This document shows, in pieces, positions 34,320-43,195 of a stretch of DNA of 64,000 bases. Source of the stretch: VBWE01 sp943372645 (lineage in GTDB: Bacteria > Bacteroidota > Bacteroidia > Palsa-965); contig CALRZN010000013.1 in assembly GCA_943372645.1 (NCBI GenBank), forward strand, positions 1 through 64,000, read 5' to 3'. The position numbers and the translations under genes were made by a program. Numbering within the stretch: the first letter of the stretch is position 1; each line of letters opens with the position of its first letter. The notes under the pieces are model-generated. The model saw only the letters and a list, made by a program, of their open reading frames with translations. It did not search any database and had not been told where the DNA came from.

Positions 34320-36473
34320 ATGTTTTATCTTCGGTTCCCTTTTCAGCCTGTAATGGACATGTTCACCGTTTTGCGGTACAGTTTCCGTGCGTTTGTAATG
34401 CTCTGCTTCCTGGTTGCGGCAGAACTGGCTGTTACATTTTACGGCCACAGCGGTTTACGTATGCCGGCCATTGCACACCAGTCGGGCCTTGCAGCTGTAC
34501 CACCAGCTGATACGGATTCTGTTACTGTTTTATCCGGCACCTTTCTCGGTAATGAAAAACGCAACTATTACGGCGATTCCATCGGCGATTCACTGAACCT
34601 GGTGTGGCGTACGTTACTTGGCGGAGGCAAAACCATTGTTACCAAAGAAAAAGGAACCGAAGAATGGTTCGGTGCCGGGTGGACCGGGCAGCCACTCGTA
34701 GTGCGCGAAAACAACCGCCTGTTTCTCATTCAAGGTTGTTATGATCATCACCTTAAAAAAATTGATGCGCATACCGGCGAAGTGGTGTGGCAATACACGT
34801 ACGATGATATCCTGAAAGGCACTGGCACCATCTGGAAAAATACACACGCAGCCGATCCTTCAAACCGGTTTGTAATTCTGCAGGGCAGCCGTTACGGGTA
34901 TGGCAAAGGCAGCAACGATCCCGAAATTTTCAGTTACCGCGCGGTGTCGTATTTAACCGGCAAAGAACTGTGGCGTATGAATGTAAAACGCGGCCCGAGT
35001 TACAGCCGCGATGTGGATGCATCTGCGCTCGTAATTCATGATACTGCTTACATCGGGCTGGAGAACGCATCGTTCGTTGCGTTTGATCCGGCGCATGCCG
35101 TGCAGGCGGAACCAAACGATTCCGGTTTCCGGCCCCGCATTCATTACGAACTGCCGCTGTATGCCGAAACCGATCGTGCCAAACACGGCGGCAACCTGGT
35201 AACCGAAGCATCGCCTGCGCGCCTCGGCAATCACATTTACCTCGCTTCCGGTTCGGGCCATGTGTACGGTTTTAACCTGGATACAAAAACCATTGACTGG
35301 GATTTTGTAACTGGTTCGGATATGGACGGTTCGCCCGTGGTAACTGCCGACAGTTGCCTGCTGGTAACCATTGAAAAACAATACATCGCGGGACATGGCG
35401 GAGTAATGAAACTCAATCCCGCATTGCCCCCTGAAAAAGCCGTGGTGTGGTATTACGAAACTGCAGACTATAAATTTTCGTCGTGGCTGGGCGGTGTAAT
35501 CGGCAGCGCAGCCGTAAATGATTTTTACGCAAAACCCGGAATGCCTCAGCTGGCGGCCTTTACCGGCATTGATGGGTGGCTGACAGTGGTGCAGCACGAT
35601 CGTATTGTTTCTGATACACTGAGTACTGGTCCCGACGGAAAAACAAAATACCCGAAACCGCATGTTGTTTTTCGCCAACACATCGGGCCGTCCATTTCTA
35701 CGCCGGTTTTTTCCGGCAGCAGGCTGGTGGCTGCGGGATATGCAGGCATTAATTTGTTTGGTTACGATTCTGCCGCGCAGTTTACCAGGCTGGTGATGCA
35801 GGGCGGTGGTTTTGAATCGAGCCCGGTAGCCTGCGGCGGACGCATTTACATTGCTTCGCGCGACGGGTACCTGTATTGTTTCGGATCGCAGGAAGAAACG
35901 GTACCGCTGCTCGTAAAACAACAGCCGCAGGCAAAACCGGAAGTTGCTGTACGTAAAACACCGCAGCCGGTGGCGACCTACGCATGGCATTTGCCCGTGG
36001 TGGAAAAAAATGCAGCGGTATATGCGGCGAAAGGTGCAGTAAGTGCAGCGCAAAACGATGCTGTTGCAACGGTGCAGCAAAAAGCGGAACCGTATCCCTG
36101 GCATTTCCCCGTTGTGCACCGCGATCCGCCGCCCGTGCGTGTGACCGACACAGCTGTTGTAGTTACAAAACCGGTTACACCGGTGGTTCCGGTTCCGGAA
36201 CCGGTTGCAGTTGCTGCACCTGTTACAGCAACTGGAGCAACGCCTGATCTGCAGGATGCATACTACCTCATTGCCGGCGCATTCAAATCGGCTGACAATG
36301 CAAAACGTGCCGTAAAAAACTATAAGAAACAGGGCGTAACCGCCGTTATAAAACAGGCCGGTGAAATGAATTACGTTGTTGTCGCTTCCGGAAATACAGA
36401 AAAAGAACTGGAACCGCGCCGCGTTGAACTCCTGGGGCTGCTGCACATGGAGGTGTGGCTGAAAGCAAAATAA
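34320..36473 (+). CDS. membrane-anchored PQQ-type beta-propeller protein with SPOR domain
   Basis: The protein has 717 residues. A short cytoplasmic start and one hydrophobic segment (residues about 20-38) precede a beta-propeller with PQQ-like repeats (IDAHTGEVVWQYTY, YLTGKELWRMNVK, FNLDTKTIDWDFVTG, YIASRDGYLYCFG). A Pro/Val/Ala-rich linker follows, including two copies of a YxWHxPVV motif, and the C-terminal SPOR domain begins YYLIAGAFKSADNAKRAV. It probably binds peptidoglycan while the propeller makes protein contacts; no enzymatic residue set for PQQ is visible. A near-consensus promoter TGTATTTG lies 6 bases before the ATG at 34320; an ATG at 34353 is the alternative. Confidence 0.82.
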   Translation: MFYLRFPFQPVMDMFTVLRYSFRAFVMLCFLVAAELAVTFYGHSGLRMPAIAHQSGLAAVPPADTDSVTVLSGTFLGNEKRNYYGDSIGDSLNLVWRTLLGGGKTIVTKEKGTEEWFGAGWTGQPLVVRENNRLFLIQGCYDHHLKKIDAHTGEVVWQYTYDDILKGTGTIWKNTHAADPSNRFVILQGSRYGYGKGSNDPEIFSYRAVSYLTGKELWRMNVKRGPSYSRDVDASALVIHDTAYIGLENASFVAFDPAHAVQAEPNDSGFRPRIHYELPLYAETDRAKHGGNLVTEASPARLGNHIYLASGSGHVYGFNLDTKTIDWDFVTGSDMDGSPVVTADSCLLVTIEKQYIAGHGGVMKLNPALPPEKAVVWYYETADYKFSSWLGGVIGSAAVNDFYAKPGMPQLAAFTGIDGWLTVVQHDRIVSDTLSTGPDGKTKYPKPHVVFRQHIGPSISTPVFSGSRLVAAGYAGINLFGYDSAAQFTRLVMQGGGFESSPVACGGRIYIASRDGYLYCFGSQEETVPLLVKQQPQAKPEVAVRKTPQPVATYAWHLPVVEKNAAVYAAKGAVSAAQNDAVATVQQKAEPYPWHFPVVHRDPPPVRVTDTAVVVTKPVTPVVPVPEPVAVAAPVTATGATPDLQDAYYLIAGAFKSADNAKRAVKNYKKQGVTAVIKQAGEMNYVVVASGNTEKELEPRRVELLGLLHMEVWLKAK

Positions 36474-36517
36474 CAAACCGGCACGGAAATTGGTTTTTAC
36501 CTCTTCACTGAATTGCC

Positions 36518-36525
36518 TATTTTTG
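36518..36525 (+). promoter_or_regulatory. -7 promoter element TATTTTTG of the astacin-like protease gene
   Basis: Perfect TAnnTTTG, 18 bases before the ATG at 36544. Confidence 0.6.
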
Positions 36526-36543
36526 AAAACCAACACCGCTACC

Positions 36544-38100
36544 ATGAAATTCAGACTCACCTTTTTGTTTGTTTTACTCGTTGCTGCCGCGCAGGCGCAG
36601 ATTCACACCTGTATGGATATGGTGGGCGAACGCCACGTTGCTTCCGGAAGCGAAGGCGGCGTGTTCGACTACAACAAACAATGGTCGAACGGATCACGCA
36701 TCAACGTAAAATTCAAAAACGGCGGCTCGGCCTATGTGCGCAGCAAAATTAAATCCTATGCACAGGAATGGGAGAAATACGCGAATGTGGATTTTGTTTT
36801 TATCGAAAGCGGAACGCCCGATATCCTTATTTCTGTAAACAGTTCAGGCGGTTCGTGGAGTTATGTGGGCACCGATTCCAGGATCTACGCGCAGCGCGGC
36901 GAAACATCCATGAACTTTGGCTGGTTTAACGACAATACATCGGAAGAAGATTTTAAACGCACCACCATCCACGAATTCGGCCACGCCATCGGCCTGCTGC
37001 ACGAACACAAAAACCCGCTGAGCAAAATCAAATGGAATATACCGGTGGTGTATAACCATTACCAGGCGATGGGCTGGTCGATCAACGAAATAAACGACCA
37101 GGTGATCAGCCGCTACAGCGTGGATCTTTCCAACCAGAAATACGATCCGAAATCGGTAATGCATTACCCGATTGATCCGAAACTCACGCTTGACGGGTAT
37201 TCGGTGGGCTGGAATACGAGTATTTCCGCAGGCGATATCAAACTGGTGGGTGAAATGTATCCGCGCGATAATTCCGTTGTTGTCATTAATACCAACACGA
37301 ATACAAACACCAGTACGCCGGTTGTGAAACCGGTAATCTGTACCGGCATGACGATAAAGGTGGCGCACAATGTAACGGAGGGCGGGGTAAAAGGCATGAC
37401 GGTGAAAGGGTCGTTCAACATCCAAAATGCAAAAGGAAGAAAATGCAAAATCGGCAGTTTCTTTATGCTGCAGGATGGTACCCCGCTGAAAGACCAGAAC
37501 GGCGTGTACAAATCAAGCAACGGTGAGGTGGCCAGTTATACCGATTTTACGCCCCTGTATGAGAATACGGATTTTACCGACCTCGAAGTTTTTATTCCGT
37601 ACGATGAATTGCACCTCGGCAATGGCAAAACCAAGGTGAAGTTTATTTCGTGTGTGTGGGATGACAAACTGAAAAATGTGTACAAAAGCGGCGCCTATTT
37701 TTTCGAATTCAGCAAAGGTGCCATTTGTGAAGAAGTGGAGCTGCTGCACAGTTTTGATAATGAAAACAACCGCATGGTGGTGATGCCCCGTTTTACCATT
37801 GAAAATGCACAGCTGATGAACTGCAAAGCCTGTGTTTACTTTTATTTCCAGGATGGCACACCGCTTTACAAATCCGATGGCACAAGCAAAATGGCTTACT
37901 GCGAAACATTCAAACCGGCTTATACCTCCACTATTTTTAACAGCGGTTATTACAGCGACCTCTATATCAATGTGCCGTACGATGCTTTTTACCTCGAATC
38001 GGGCGTGCACGACCTCAAGTTTTTTGTGGCCATTTTCGACAGCAACAACCGGCAGATTGCATCGAGCGGCTGGGAAAACATGACGATGACGGTGGACTGA
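36544..38100 (+). CDS. secreted astacin-like (M12A) metalloprotease
   Basis: The protein has 518 residues. A signal peptide (MKFRLTFLFVLLVAAAQAQ) precedes a metzincin catalytic domain with the full zinc site HEFGHAIGLLHEH and the Met-turn SVMHYP, the combination typical of astacins. The Met-turn is followed by an AGDIKLVGEMYP-like C-terminal helix. An Asn/Thr linker leads to two copies of a beta domain of about 110 residues (each with F-LQ/F-QDGTPL and later IPYD/VPYDAF), possibly substrate- or surface-binding modules. No propeptide cysteine switch is obvious. No type IX sorting signal is seen at the C-terminus. Likely extracellular. Confidence 0.88.
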   Translation: MKFRLTFLFVLLVAAAQAQIHTCMDMVGERHVASGSEGGVFDYNKQWSNGSRINVKFKNGGSAYVRSKIKSYAQEWEKYANVDFVFIESGTPDILISVNSSGGSWSYVGTDSRIYAQRGETSMNFGWFNDNTSEEDFKRTTIHEFGHAIGLLHEHKNPLSKIKWNIPVVYNHYQAMGWSINEINDQVISRYSVDLSNQKYDPKSVMHYPIDPKLTLDGYSVGWNTSISAGDIKLVGEMYPRDNSVVVINTNTNTNTSTPVVKPVICTGMTIKVAHNVTEGGVKGMTVKGSFNIQNAKGRKCKIGSFFMLQDGTPLKDQNGVYKSSNGEVASYTDFTPLYENTDFTDLEVFIPYDELHLGNGKTKVKFISCVWDDKLKNVYKSGAYFFEFSKGAICEEVELLHSFDNENNRMVVMPRFTIENAQLMNCKACVYFYFQDGTPLYKSDGTSKMAYCETFKPAYTSTIFNSGYYSDLYINVPYDAFYLESGVHDLKFFVAIFDSNNRQIASSGWENMTMTVD

Positions 38101-38115
38101 TTTTTTGAAAAGGGA

Positions 38116-38667
38116 TCAGCAGCCCGGGTACTTGTCTTCCAGGTATGCTTTAATCAGCCCTGCGTGTGAGAGCGGTTTGCGCAGGTTGTTTACATCACAG
38201 TTGGTTTCATAATCCAGCAGCACCAGGTCACCCGGTGTTTCGCGCAGCAGCGTGAGCAGCGTGGCCGTTTTGTGATGCAGTACCCAGCGGTAAACGGGCA
38301 GGTAAATTTCGCGCCGCGCTTCGGCATAATTCAGTAATTCCGTTCCTGTAATGCCTTTGCGGTGCCCGAGCGGCGGCCCGAACCGTTTTACCGTGCGTTT
38401 GATGTTTTTCATCGTCCGGTTTTCAAACGAATTAAAACACACATCGCTGTTTGCAAACACTTTCAGTCCCTGCCAGATGCCTTCTGCCGACATGGCCGTT
38501 GTGTCACCTGAAAACGGAATGGGAATATCGCCGTGCGGATAAAACGGGCTGAACTGTACAAACACATCGGTGGCTTTCGAAGTTACATCCACAATGCGTG
38601 CGCCGGGCCAGGCTTTTTCAAGCGTGGCTTTACTTTTACGGCGGCTTTCTACAATAATGCTTCGCAT
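38116..38667 (-). CDS. hypothetical protein resembling DUF6939
   Basis: A soluble protein of 183 residues without signal peptide. Notable conserved-looking segments are FSPFYPHGDIPIPFS, SAEGIWQGLKVF, RTVKRFGPPLGHRKG, YLPVYRWVLHH and VLLDYETNCDVNNLRKPLSHAGLI. The pattern recalls small proteins found across actinobacteria and Bacteroidota labelled DUF6939, of unknown function; I give that link moderate weight because it is from memory. It is convergent with the protease gene, with only 15 bp between the stops. A perfect promoter element lies 14 bp before the ATG. Confidence 0.8.
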   Translation of the reverse strand: MRSIIVESRRKSKATLEKAWPGARIVDVTSKATDVFVQFSPFYPHGDIPIPFSGDTTAMSAEGIWQGLKVFANSDVCFNSFENRTMKNIKRTVKRFGPPLGHRKGITGTELLNYAEARREIYLPVYRWVLHHKTATLLTLLRETPGDLVLLDYETNCDVNNLRKPLSHAGLIKAYLEDKYPGC

Positions 38668-38981
38668 AAAAAAACGGGCTGCAAAAATAAACGATAATCG
38701 GATCGGCCTGCATTTTTTTCTACAGACGAAGGATTTGATTTTGTAGTTGAAGTCTTTACCGGTGTGAACGATGCCTGTCGGAACGATACATCGGTATCCT
38801 GAATTTCTTTTGCTGCTGCATCCCGCAGGGCAACGTCTGTTGAAAACTATTCCGGTTTAACATGGCGTGAAAAACGTGTTTTGTACCTATACTTGAATAC
38901 AATTAATCCGGCGACTCTCCAGGATATCTATTGCCGGGTGTATTGAATCAAACAAATTCCACCTAAAACTACACAACACGC
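38668..38981. other. divergent intergenic region
   Basis: About 310 bp between a minus-strand and a plus-strand gene. It holds the promoter at 38682-38689 (minus) and a near-consensus TATACTTG at 38888-38895 (plus). I see no further gene or repeat. Confidence 0.5.
38682..38689 (-). promoter_or_regulatory. -7 promoter element TATTTTTG
   Basis: On the minus strand it reads TATTTTTG, serving the gene that starts at 38667. Confidence 0.55.
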
Positions 38982-39614
38982 ATGTCTTTCGCTGCAGATT
39001 CGATTGAACTGAGGTTCATCAACATGTCCAACGACCGGAATAATTCGGACATCCTGATTTTTCAGAAAAATGAAATTCCCGGTCTGAATGAATTGCCCCT
39101 CGCATGGAAAGTAATCCGTAACTGCGGCAGGGGCTGGAGCCATACCATCCGCTACACCCTGGGAACAACGGTTGCTGTAAGCGATGCGTTCGGTAACCAT
39201 TCGCCGCAACTGCCCGCTGAAAGCGGTGATGCATTTGAAGTGTATCGTGACGCTTCCGGTAATCAGCTCCGGGAAGTGGGGCAAAGCAATGCGCCGCAGG
39301 CAATCAAAATCAGCAATCAGCTTTTGTCAGGCAACACGAATGCGTTTGTGTATCGCGGCGGTTCGGTAGTGGTCAGCAAAAAAAATATAGCACCCGGTCA
39401 GGTTGCGCTGTTTATGTTTAAACCAATCATTTTTATCGGTGTCGGATCAAACCTCGTTGCCGGTGAAACGGTCCGTAAAGGCATTGTTTCGCAGGTGAAT
39501 ACCGAAATTTCGCTGCTCGGCATCCGCAGTGCGGATATTGTAATGACCGGCGGTGGTGCAGGCGTGCAGGCAGTTCCGTATTCGTTCTCCCTGCAAAATG
39601 TGCAGATGGCCTGA
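38982..39614 (+). CDS. tandem paralogue 1 of an uncharacterised ~210-residue family
   Basis: The protein has 210 residues and no signal peptide. It shares with the next two genes the blocks FINxSN (near residue 12), IFQKN, AWKVI, a GN motif, LxxGxxxAxxYxGG, PGQ, IGV and the almost invariant end ADIVMTGGG...VxMA. It is predicted all-beta. The family is familiar as 'hypothetical protein' in many bacteria, but I know no function; it might be a carbohydrate- or membrane-binding beta-sandwich. It is the most diverged of the three and lacks the conserved leader seen before copies 2 and 3. Confidence 0.8.
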   Translation: MSFAADSIELRFINMSNDRNNSDILIFQKNEIPGLNELPLAWKVIRNCGRGWSHTIRYTLGTTVAVSDAFGNHSPQLPAESGDAFEVYRDASGNQLREVGQSNAPQAIKISNQLLSGNTNAFVYRGGSVVVSKKNIAPGQVALFMFKPIIFIGVGSNLVAGETVRKGIVSQVNTEISLLGIRSADIVMTGGGAGVQAVPYSFSLQNVQMA

Positions 39615-39634
39615 GTACCGCCACAGCAGGCGTT

Positions 39635-39687
39635 TCCCGAAAAGCCTTCATATAACAGAGTAGGGTCCGATCTCAATATACAATACC
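39635..39687 (+). promoter_or_regulatory. conserved 53-nt leader of paralogue 2
   Basis: It begins CCCGAAAAGCCTT, contains GAGTAGGG and ends with a CAATA-rich stretch just before the ATG. The leader of paralogue 3 (40424-40476) has the same words at the same distances, and both are exactly 53 nt long. Confidence 0.55.
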
Positions 39688-40314
39688 ATGTCAGCATCAA
39701 CCATAAAACTCAATTTCATCAACCAGTCGAACGACGCGCTTAATTCGCAGGTGGTTGTTTTTCAGAAAAACAAGGTAACAGCTTATGGCGATACAGTTAT
39801 TGCCTGGAAAGTTATTACAAACTGCGCGCGGGGCAGCAATCATCCGTTTGAATACCCGGCCGCTTCTTATGTTGCCATTGGCGACAGCTGGGGAAACTTT
39901 ACCCCGAAACAGAAAGCAAAGCCCGGCGATGTGTTCCGTGTAATCCGGACAACGTCCGGTGTGCAGCTGGTACCCAACGGCAATGAGGCAACAGATACTG
40001 AAATTGATATACAGAATGACTTGGCCATGGGCGCAATTGATGCCCGGATTTACAAAGGCGGAAGCAAACTTGCCGAGCTGCTCAACGTTGTACCCGGGCA
40101 GATGGCATCGTTCGCTTTCATTCCGACGATCTGGATCGGCGTGGTTTCGCAGGTAAATGAAGGACAGGTGCTGAATGCGGCCATGCTTTCGCAGATCAAT
40201 ACCGAAATTTCACTTGCCGGAATTGCCGGTGCCGACATCGTAATGACCGGCGGAGGGATTGGAATTACAGCACAACCGTTTACGTTCACCCTGGCTAATG
40301 TGGTGATGGCCTGA
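39688..40314 (+). CDS. tandem paralogue 2 of the ~210-residue family
   Basis: The protein has 208 residues with all family blocks: KLNFINQSND, VVFQKNKV, AWKVI, DSWGNFTP, IYKGGSKLAEL, VPGQMASF, IWIGVVSQV and ADIVMTGGGIG, ending FTLANVVMA. It is closer to paralogue 3 than to 1. The short leader is shared with copy 3, which points to recent duplication of gene plus control region. It might be expressed with or instead of its neighbours; no common terminator is visible between them. Function unknown. Confidence 0.8.
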   Translation: MSASTIKLNFINQSNDALNSQVVVFQKNKVTAYGDTVIAWKVITNCARGSNHPFEYPAASYVAIGDSWGNFTPKQKAKPGDVFRVIRTTSGVQLVPNGNEATDTEIDIQNDLAMGAIDARIYKGGSKLAELLNVVPGQMASFAFIPTIWIGVVSQVNEGQVLNAAMLSQINTEISLAGIAGADIVMTGGGIGITAQPFTFTLANVVMA

Positions 40315-40423
40315 AGGCAGCACAATTAAAAAAGAAATCCGCTTTACGCAGCAGTGCGTGCGGGGCATTTATTTATAAAAGGTATAACCCGTTTTACCTT
40401 TTGAGCTTACAGGCAAGGCGATA

Positions 40424-40476
40424 CCCGAAAAGCCTTTTGAAATGAGTAGGGGCAATACAGTTCAATAAAACACAAC
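40424..40476 (+). promoter_or_regulatory. conserved 53-nt leader of paralogue 3
   Basis: It matches 39635-39687 in CCCGAAAAGCCTT, GAGTAGGG and the CAATA segment, with identical spacing to the ATG. Confidence 0.55.
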
Positions 40477-41106
40477 ATGTCATCAGGAGTTAAATTAAAT
40501 TTCATAAACAGATCCAATGGCGGCAACAGTGCCGTTGAGGTTATCCTGTATCAGAAAAACCAGGTAAAATACCATAACGAGGCAATTGTTGCCTGGAAAG
40601 TAATCCCACAAAGCAAGCCGGGAGAAACCCATGCGTTCAGGTATGCCCTTGACTTGAAAGTATCGTGCACCGATAGCTGGGGAAATTATACGTCGCTGCT
40701 CCTGGCCAGTCCCGGCAAAGCATTCGAAATGGTACAGACGGATTCCGGTATGATGTTGCAACCTGCAGGAGTTGCTTTTTCACCGGAAACGGTGGATGTA
40801 CAAAACAACCTTCATACCGGGGCAATTAATGCATGGATTTACAACGGCGACGCAAAACTTGCCGGTGTAACGGATATTGTGCCCGGACAGAAAGCAAGTT
40901 TTAAGTTTAAGGATGCACTCTGGATTGGTGTTTCTTCAGAAGTAATTGAAGTGGGTGAAGTACTTGATGCGTTAACACTTTCCGAAACGCATTTCGAAAT
41001 ACCTTTGCCGGGGATACTGAGCGCCGATATTGTAATGACCGGCGGAGGACACGGCCCGGCAGCGCAACCCTACGTGTTTACACTTGAAAATGTGGTGATG
41101 GCCTGA
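40477..41106 (+). CDS. tandem paralogue 3 of the ~210-residue family
   Basis: The protein has 209 residues with KLNFINRSNGG, LYQKNQV, AWKVIPQ, DSWGNYTS, WIYNGDAKLAG, VPGQKASFKF, LWIGVSSEV and ADIVMTGGGHG, ending FTLENVVMA. The middle differs most (VDVQNNLHTGAINA), suggesting the copies bind different partners (inference). It is convergent with the response regulator gene, with only 6 bp between the stop codons. Confidence 0.8.
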   Translation: MSSGVKLNFINRSNGGNSAVEVILYQKNQVKYHNEAIVAWKVIPQSKPGETHAFRYALDLKVSCTDSWGNYTSLLLASPGKAFEMVQTDSGMMLQPAGVAFSPETVDVQNNLHTGAINAWIYNGDAKLAGVTDIVPGQKASFKFKDALWIGVSSEVIEVGEVLDALTLSETHFEIPLPGILSADIVMTGGGHGPAAQPYVFTLENVVMA

Positions 41107-41112
41107 TTGTTT

Positions 41113-41781
41113 TTAAAACCAGGGATCAACTATACCGTTGCGTACCGCAAACAGCACCAGTCCTGCGGTATTGGCGGCGCCGGTTTTCTGCAGCAGGTTG
41201 TTGCGGTGGCCGTCAACCGTGCGTGCGCTGAGGAACAGTTTTTCCGCTATTTCGGCGGTTGACAGTTCGCGGCAGATGAGTTCGAGCACTTCTTTTTCGC
41301 GGGGCGTGATGCCATAACCCAGTGTAACATCCGGCGCGCGTTTTTTAACGCCCGTCATGTTGCGCTGCATGGTTTTCAGCACGGCCTCATTAAAATAAAA
41401 TCCGTTGCGGTGCACGGTTTCAATGGCCACGAGCAATTCGTCCGGCTCTGAGTTTTTTGGAAGAAAACTGTGTACGCCTTTTTCCACGAGTCCTGCAATC
41501 AGGTTTTCGCGGAAGTGCATGGATAGAACGATGAGGCGCAGGGCAGGGTAGAGGCGGTGCAGTTGTTCGGTGAGTTGTATGCCGTTCATGCCGGGCATTT
41601 CAATATCCAGCATCACCACATCGGGTTTCTGCGGAACTGTTCCCAGCCATTCCAGCAGTTCTCCTGCGGAGGGCACGCTCAGCACCACGCTGATGCTTTC
41701 GGAAGCGGTAAGTATTGCTTCAATCCCTTTCCGGAAAAGCAGGTGATCGTCAACCATTGCCACACGTATCCGTTCTTTCAT
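41113..41781 (-). CDS. NarL/FixJ-type response regulator
   Basis: The protein has 222 residues. The receiver domain begins MKERIRVAMVDDHLLFRKGIEAIL; the phosphoacceptor aspartate lies in DVVMLDIEMPGMNG and the lysine in SFLPKNSEP. The C-terminal LuxR helix-turn-helix (ITPREKEVLELICRELSTAE and VDGHRNNLLQKTGA) binds DNA. It follows the histidine kinase gene by about 12 bp and is surely its partner. The ATG at 41781 is chosen; a GTG one codon earlier is possible. Target genes are unknown; the convergent paralogue genes or its own operon are candidates only by position. Confidence 0.92.
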   Translation of the reverse strand: MKERIRVAMVDDHLLFRKGIEAILTASESISVVLSVPSAGELLEWLGTVPQKPDVVMLDIEMPGMNGIQLTEQLHRLYPALRLIVLSMHFRENLIAGLVEKGVHSFLPKNSEPDELLVAIETVHRNGFYFNEAVLKTMQRNMTGVKKRAPDVTLGYGITPREKEVLELICRELSTAEIAEKLFLSARTVDGHRNNLLQKTGAANTAGLVLFAVRNGIVDPWF

Positions 41782-41793
41782 CACGCCTTCTTT

Positions 41794-42573
41794 TTATGCC
41801 ATTTTTGTTTGTACTGTTACCGGTGCTGTAAACGGAATCCGGGCGCGGAAATAAAATCCGTTTCCTGCAGTGCTTTTAAATTCAGAAACACCGCCCTGAG
41901 CCTGCACACGGTTTTCGATACTGAGCAGGCCTGCGCCTTTCTGCACGTTTTCCGCATCAAAGCCGGAGCCGTTATCGGTAAATTCAAGCACAAGATCATT
42001 GTTTTCCGGGTACAGTGCAAATGTAATTGTATCGGCCCCGCTGTAACGCACTGAGTTGCTGATGAGTTCCTTTGTAATACGGAAAACAGCCACTTCCGTT
42101 TCCGGCGGATGACGGGTCGGGAACGGGCGGATATCGGTTTCTACGTGGATGTTTTTCCGCACTGTATCAAAAATATCGGCCAGCACATTTTCCAGCCCGA
42201 GCGTTTCCAGTCCCGGCGGATACAGGTCGTACGAAATGCGGCGAACGGTCTGCAGCGTTTCATCAATCAGCTGGCGGTGTTTTTCGGGTTGCGTATCCTG
42301 GTACAGTTGCAGGCGCAGTGTAAGCAATGCATGCCCCACTTCATCGTGCAGGTCGGCAGCAATGCGGCGGCGTTCCTGTTCGGTGGTGCGGATCATACTT
42401 TCATTCAGGTTGCGCTGGTGTTTTAAAACCAGTTTCTGTTTTTCCTCGTTCACACCGATCATTCGTTTCTGATAGACCACTGCAAACAAAATGATGCCGA
42501 TGGCAATCAGCAGCATGGCCTCCGTGCCGATGATCAGGAGGAGGTAGATGGTCTGGTTGTCCTGGTTTTCCAT
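41794..42573 (-). CDS. small membrane histidine kinase (HisKA_3/NarX-like)
   Basis: The protein has 259 residues. One N-terminal transmembrane helix (YLLLIIGTEAMLLIAIGIILFAVV) with almost no sensor domain, then a coiled linker, the dimerisation/phosphoacceptor motif RRRIAADLHDEVGHALLTLRLQL with the histidine, and the ATPase domain (ELISNSVRYS, LEFTDNGSGFD, GAGLLSIENRVQ). Because it lacks a periplasmic sensor, it probably senses through the membrane or through the co-encoded membrane protein, whose gene it overlaps by 40 bp. Confidence 0.9.
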   Translation of the reverse strand: MENQDNQTIYLLLIIGTEAMLLIAIGIILFAVVYQKRMIGVNEEKQKLVLKHQRNLNESMIRTTEQERRRIAADLHDEVGHALLTLRLQLYQDTQPEKHRQLIDETLQTVRRISYDLYPPGLETLGLENVLADIFDTVRKNIHVETDIRPFPTRHPPETEVAVFRITKELISNSVRYSGADTITFALYPENNDLVLEFTDNGSGFDAENVQKGAGLLSIENRVQAQGGVSEFKSTAGNGFYFRARIPFTAPVTVQTKMA

Positions 42574-43184
42574 ATCCCGATAAATATAAAAGCATAAGCA
42601 AATACGGCGATAAGCATATCCATGCCCCAGATGAAGCGGCTTACGGCGTTGGGTAAATTAATAACACTGTTGCCGAGCGCAAACAGGAAAAGACCCGCCG
42701 CGAAATAAATGAGCAGGCCCGAATTGATCCAGAACATGGGAATCGTACGCAGCGGTTTTTTATCCGGCAGCATCAGCAGTTTGCGGAAATAGAAAACAGT
42801 GAAAATAAAAATGATCACCGATTCCACGGCCTTGGTATGCGAGTTGAACTGTTCCATGCCCTGGATGCCCAGGTTTAGAACACCAAAAATAAAAGCTGCT
42901 GATCCGGTTACCAGTACCACCCAGCGCGCCGGTTTTTCGAGCGCCATGACGTACATGCACGTAAGCAAAACCAATTCAAGAAGCGAATTGAGATTGATCA
43001 CAAGCAGGTTGTTCTGCTGGGTCAGCCACAGTCCGTACGAAAGTGCCGTAAGCACGCCCGAAACGAGGATGTACCAGAAAAACACCGCCAGTTCGCCCCG
43101 CATCTGCCGGCGGCTGACCACGGCCAGCACACACAGCACAAACACGGAAACAGGTACGAGGTGAAAAAGTGCCCGGATCAGCAA
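42534..43184 (-). CDS. seven-helix membrane protein, probable sensor partner of the kinase
   Basis: The protein has 216 residues and about seven hydrophobic helices connected by short loops, without enzymatic motif. The start is TTG at 43184 (LIRALFHLVPVSVFVLCVL follows); no better codon is available. Its 3' end overlaps the histidine kinase gene by 40 bp, and it begins 11 bp after the stop of the CPxxC gene, so the four genes from 43591 to 41113 are one operon. By architecture it may be the input module for the sensor-less kinase (inference). Confidence 0.8.
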   Translation of the reverse strand: MLIRALFHLVPVSVFVLCVLAVVSRRQMRGELAVFFWYILVSGVLTALSYGLWLTQQNNLLVINLNSLLELVLLTCMYVMALEKPARWVVLVTGSAAFIFGVLNLGIQGMEQFNSHTKAVESVIIFIFTVFYFRKLLMLPDKKPLRTIPMFWINSGLLIYFAAGLFLFALGNSVINLPNAVSRFIWGMDMLIAVFAYAFIFIGIWKTRTTRPSTSS

Positions 43185-43195
43185 CGGAAGTCAGT

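Noticed and set aside
34953..36560. 535-codon minus-strand frame opposite the PQQ/SPOR gene
   Set aside because: The translation is rich in Arg, His and Cys without domains, whereas the plus strand encodes a propeller and a SPOR domain.
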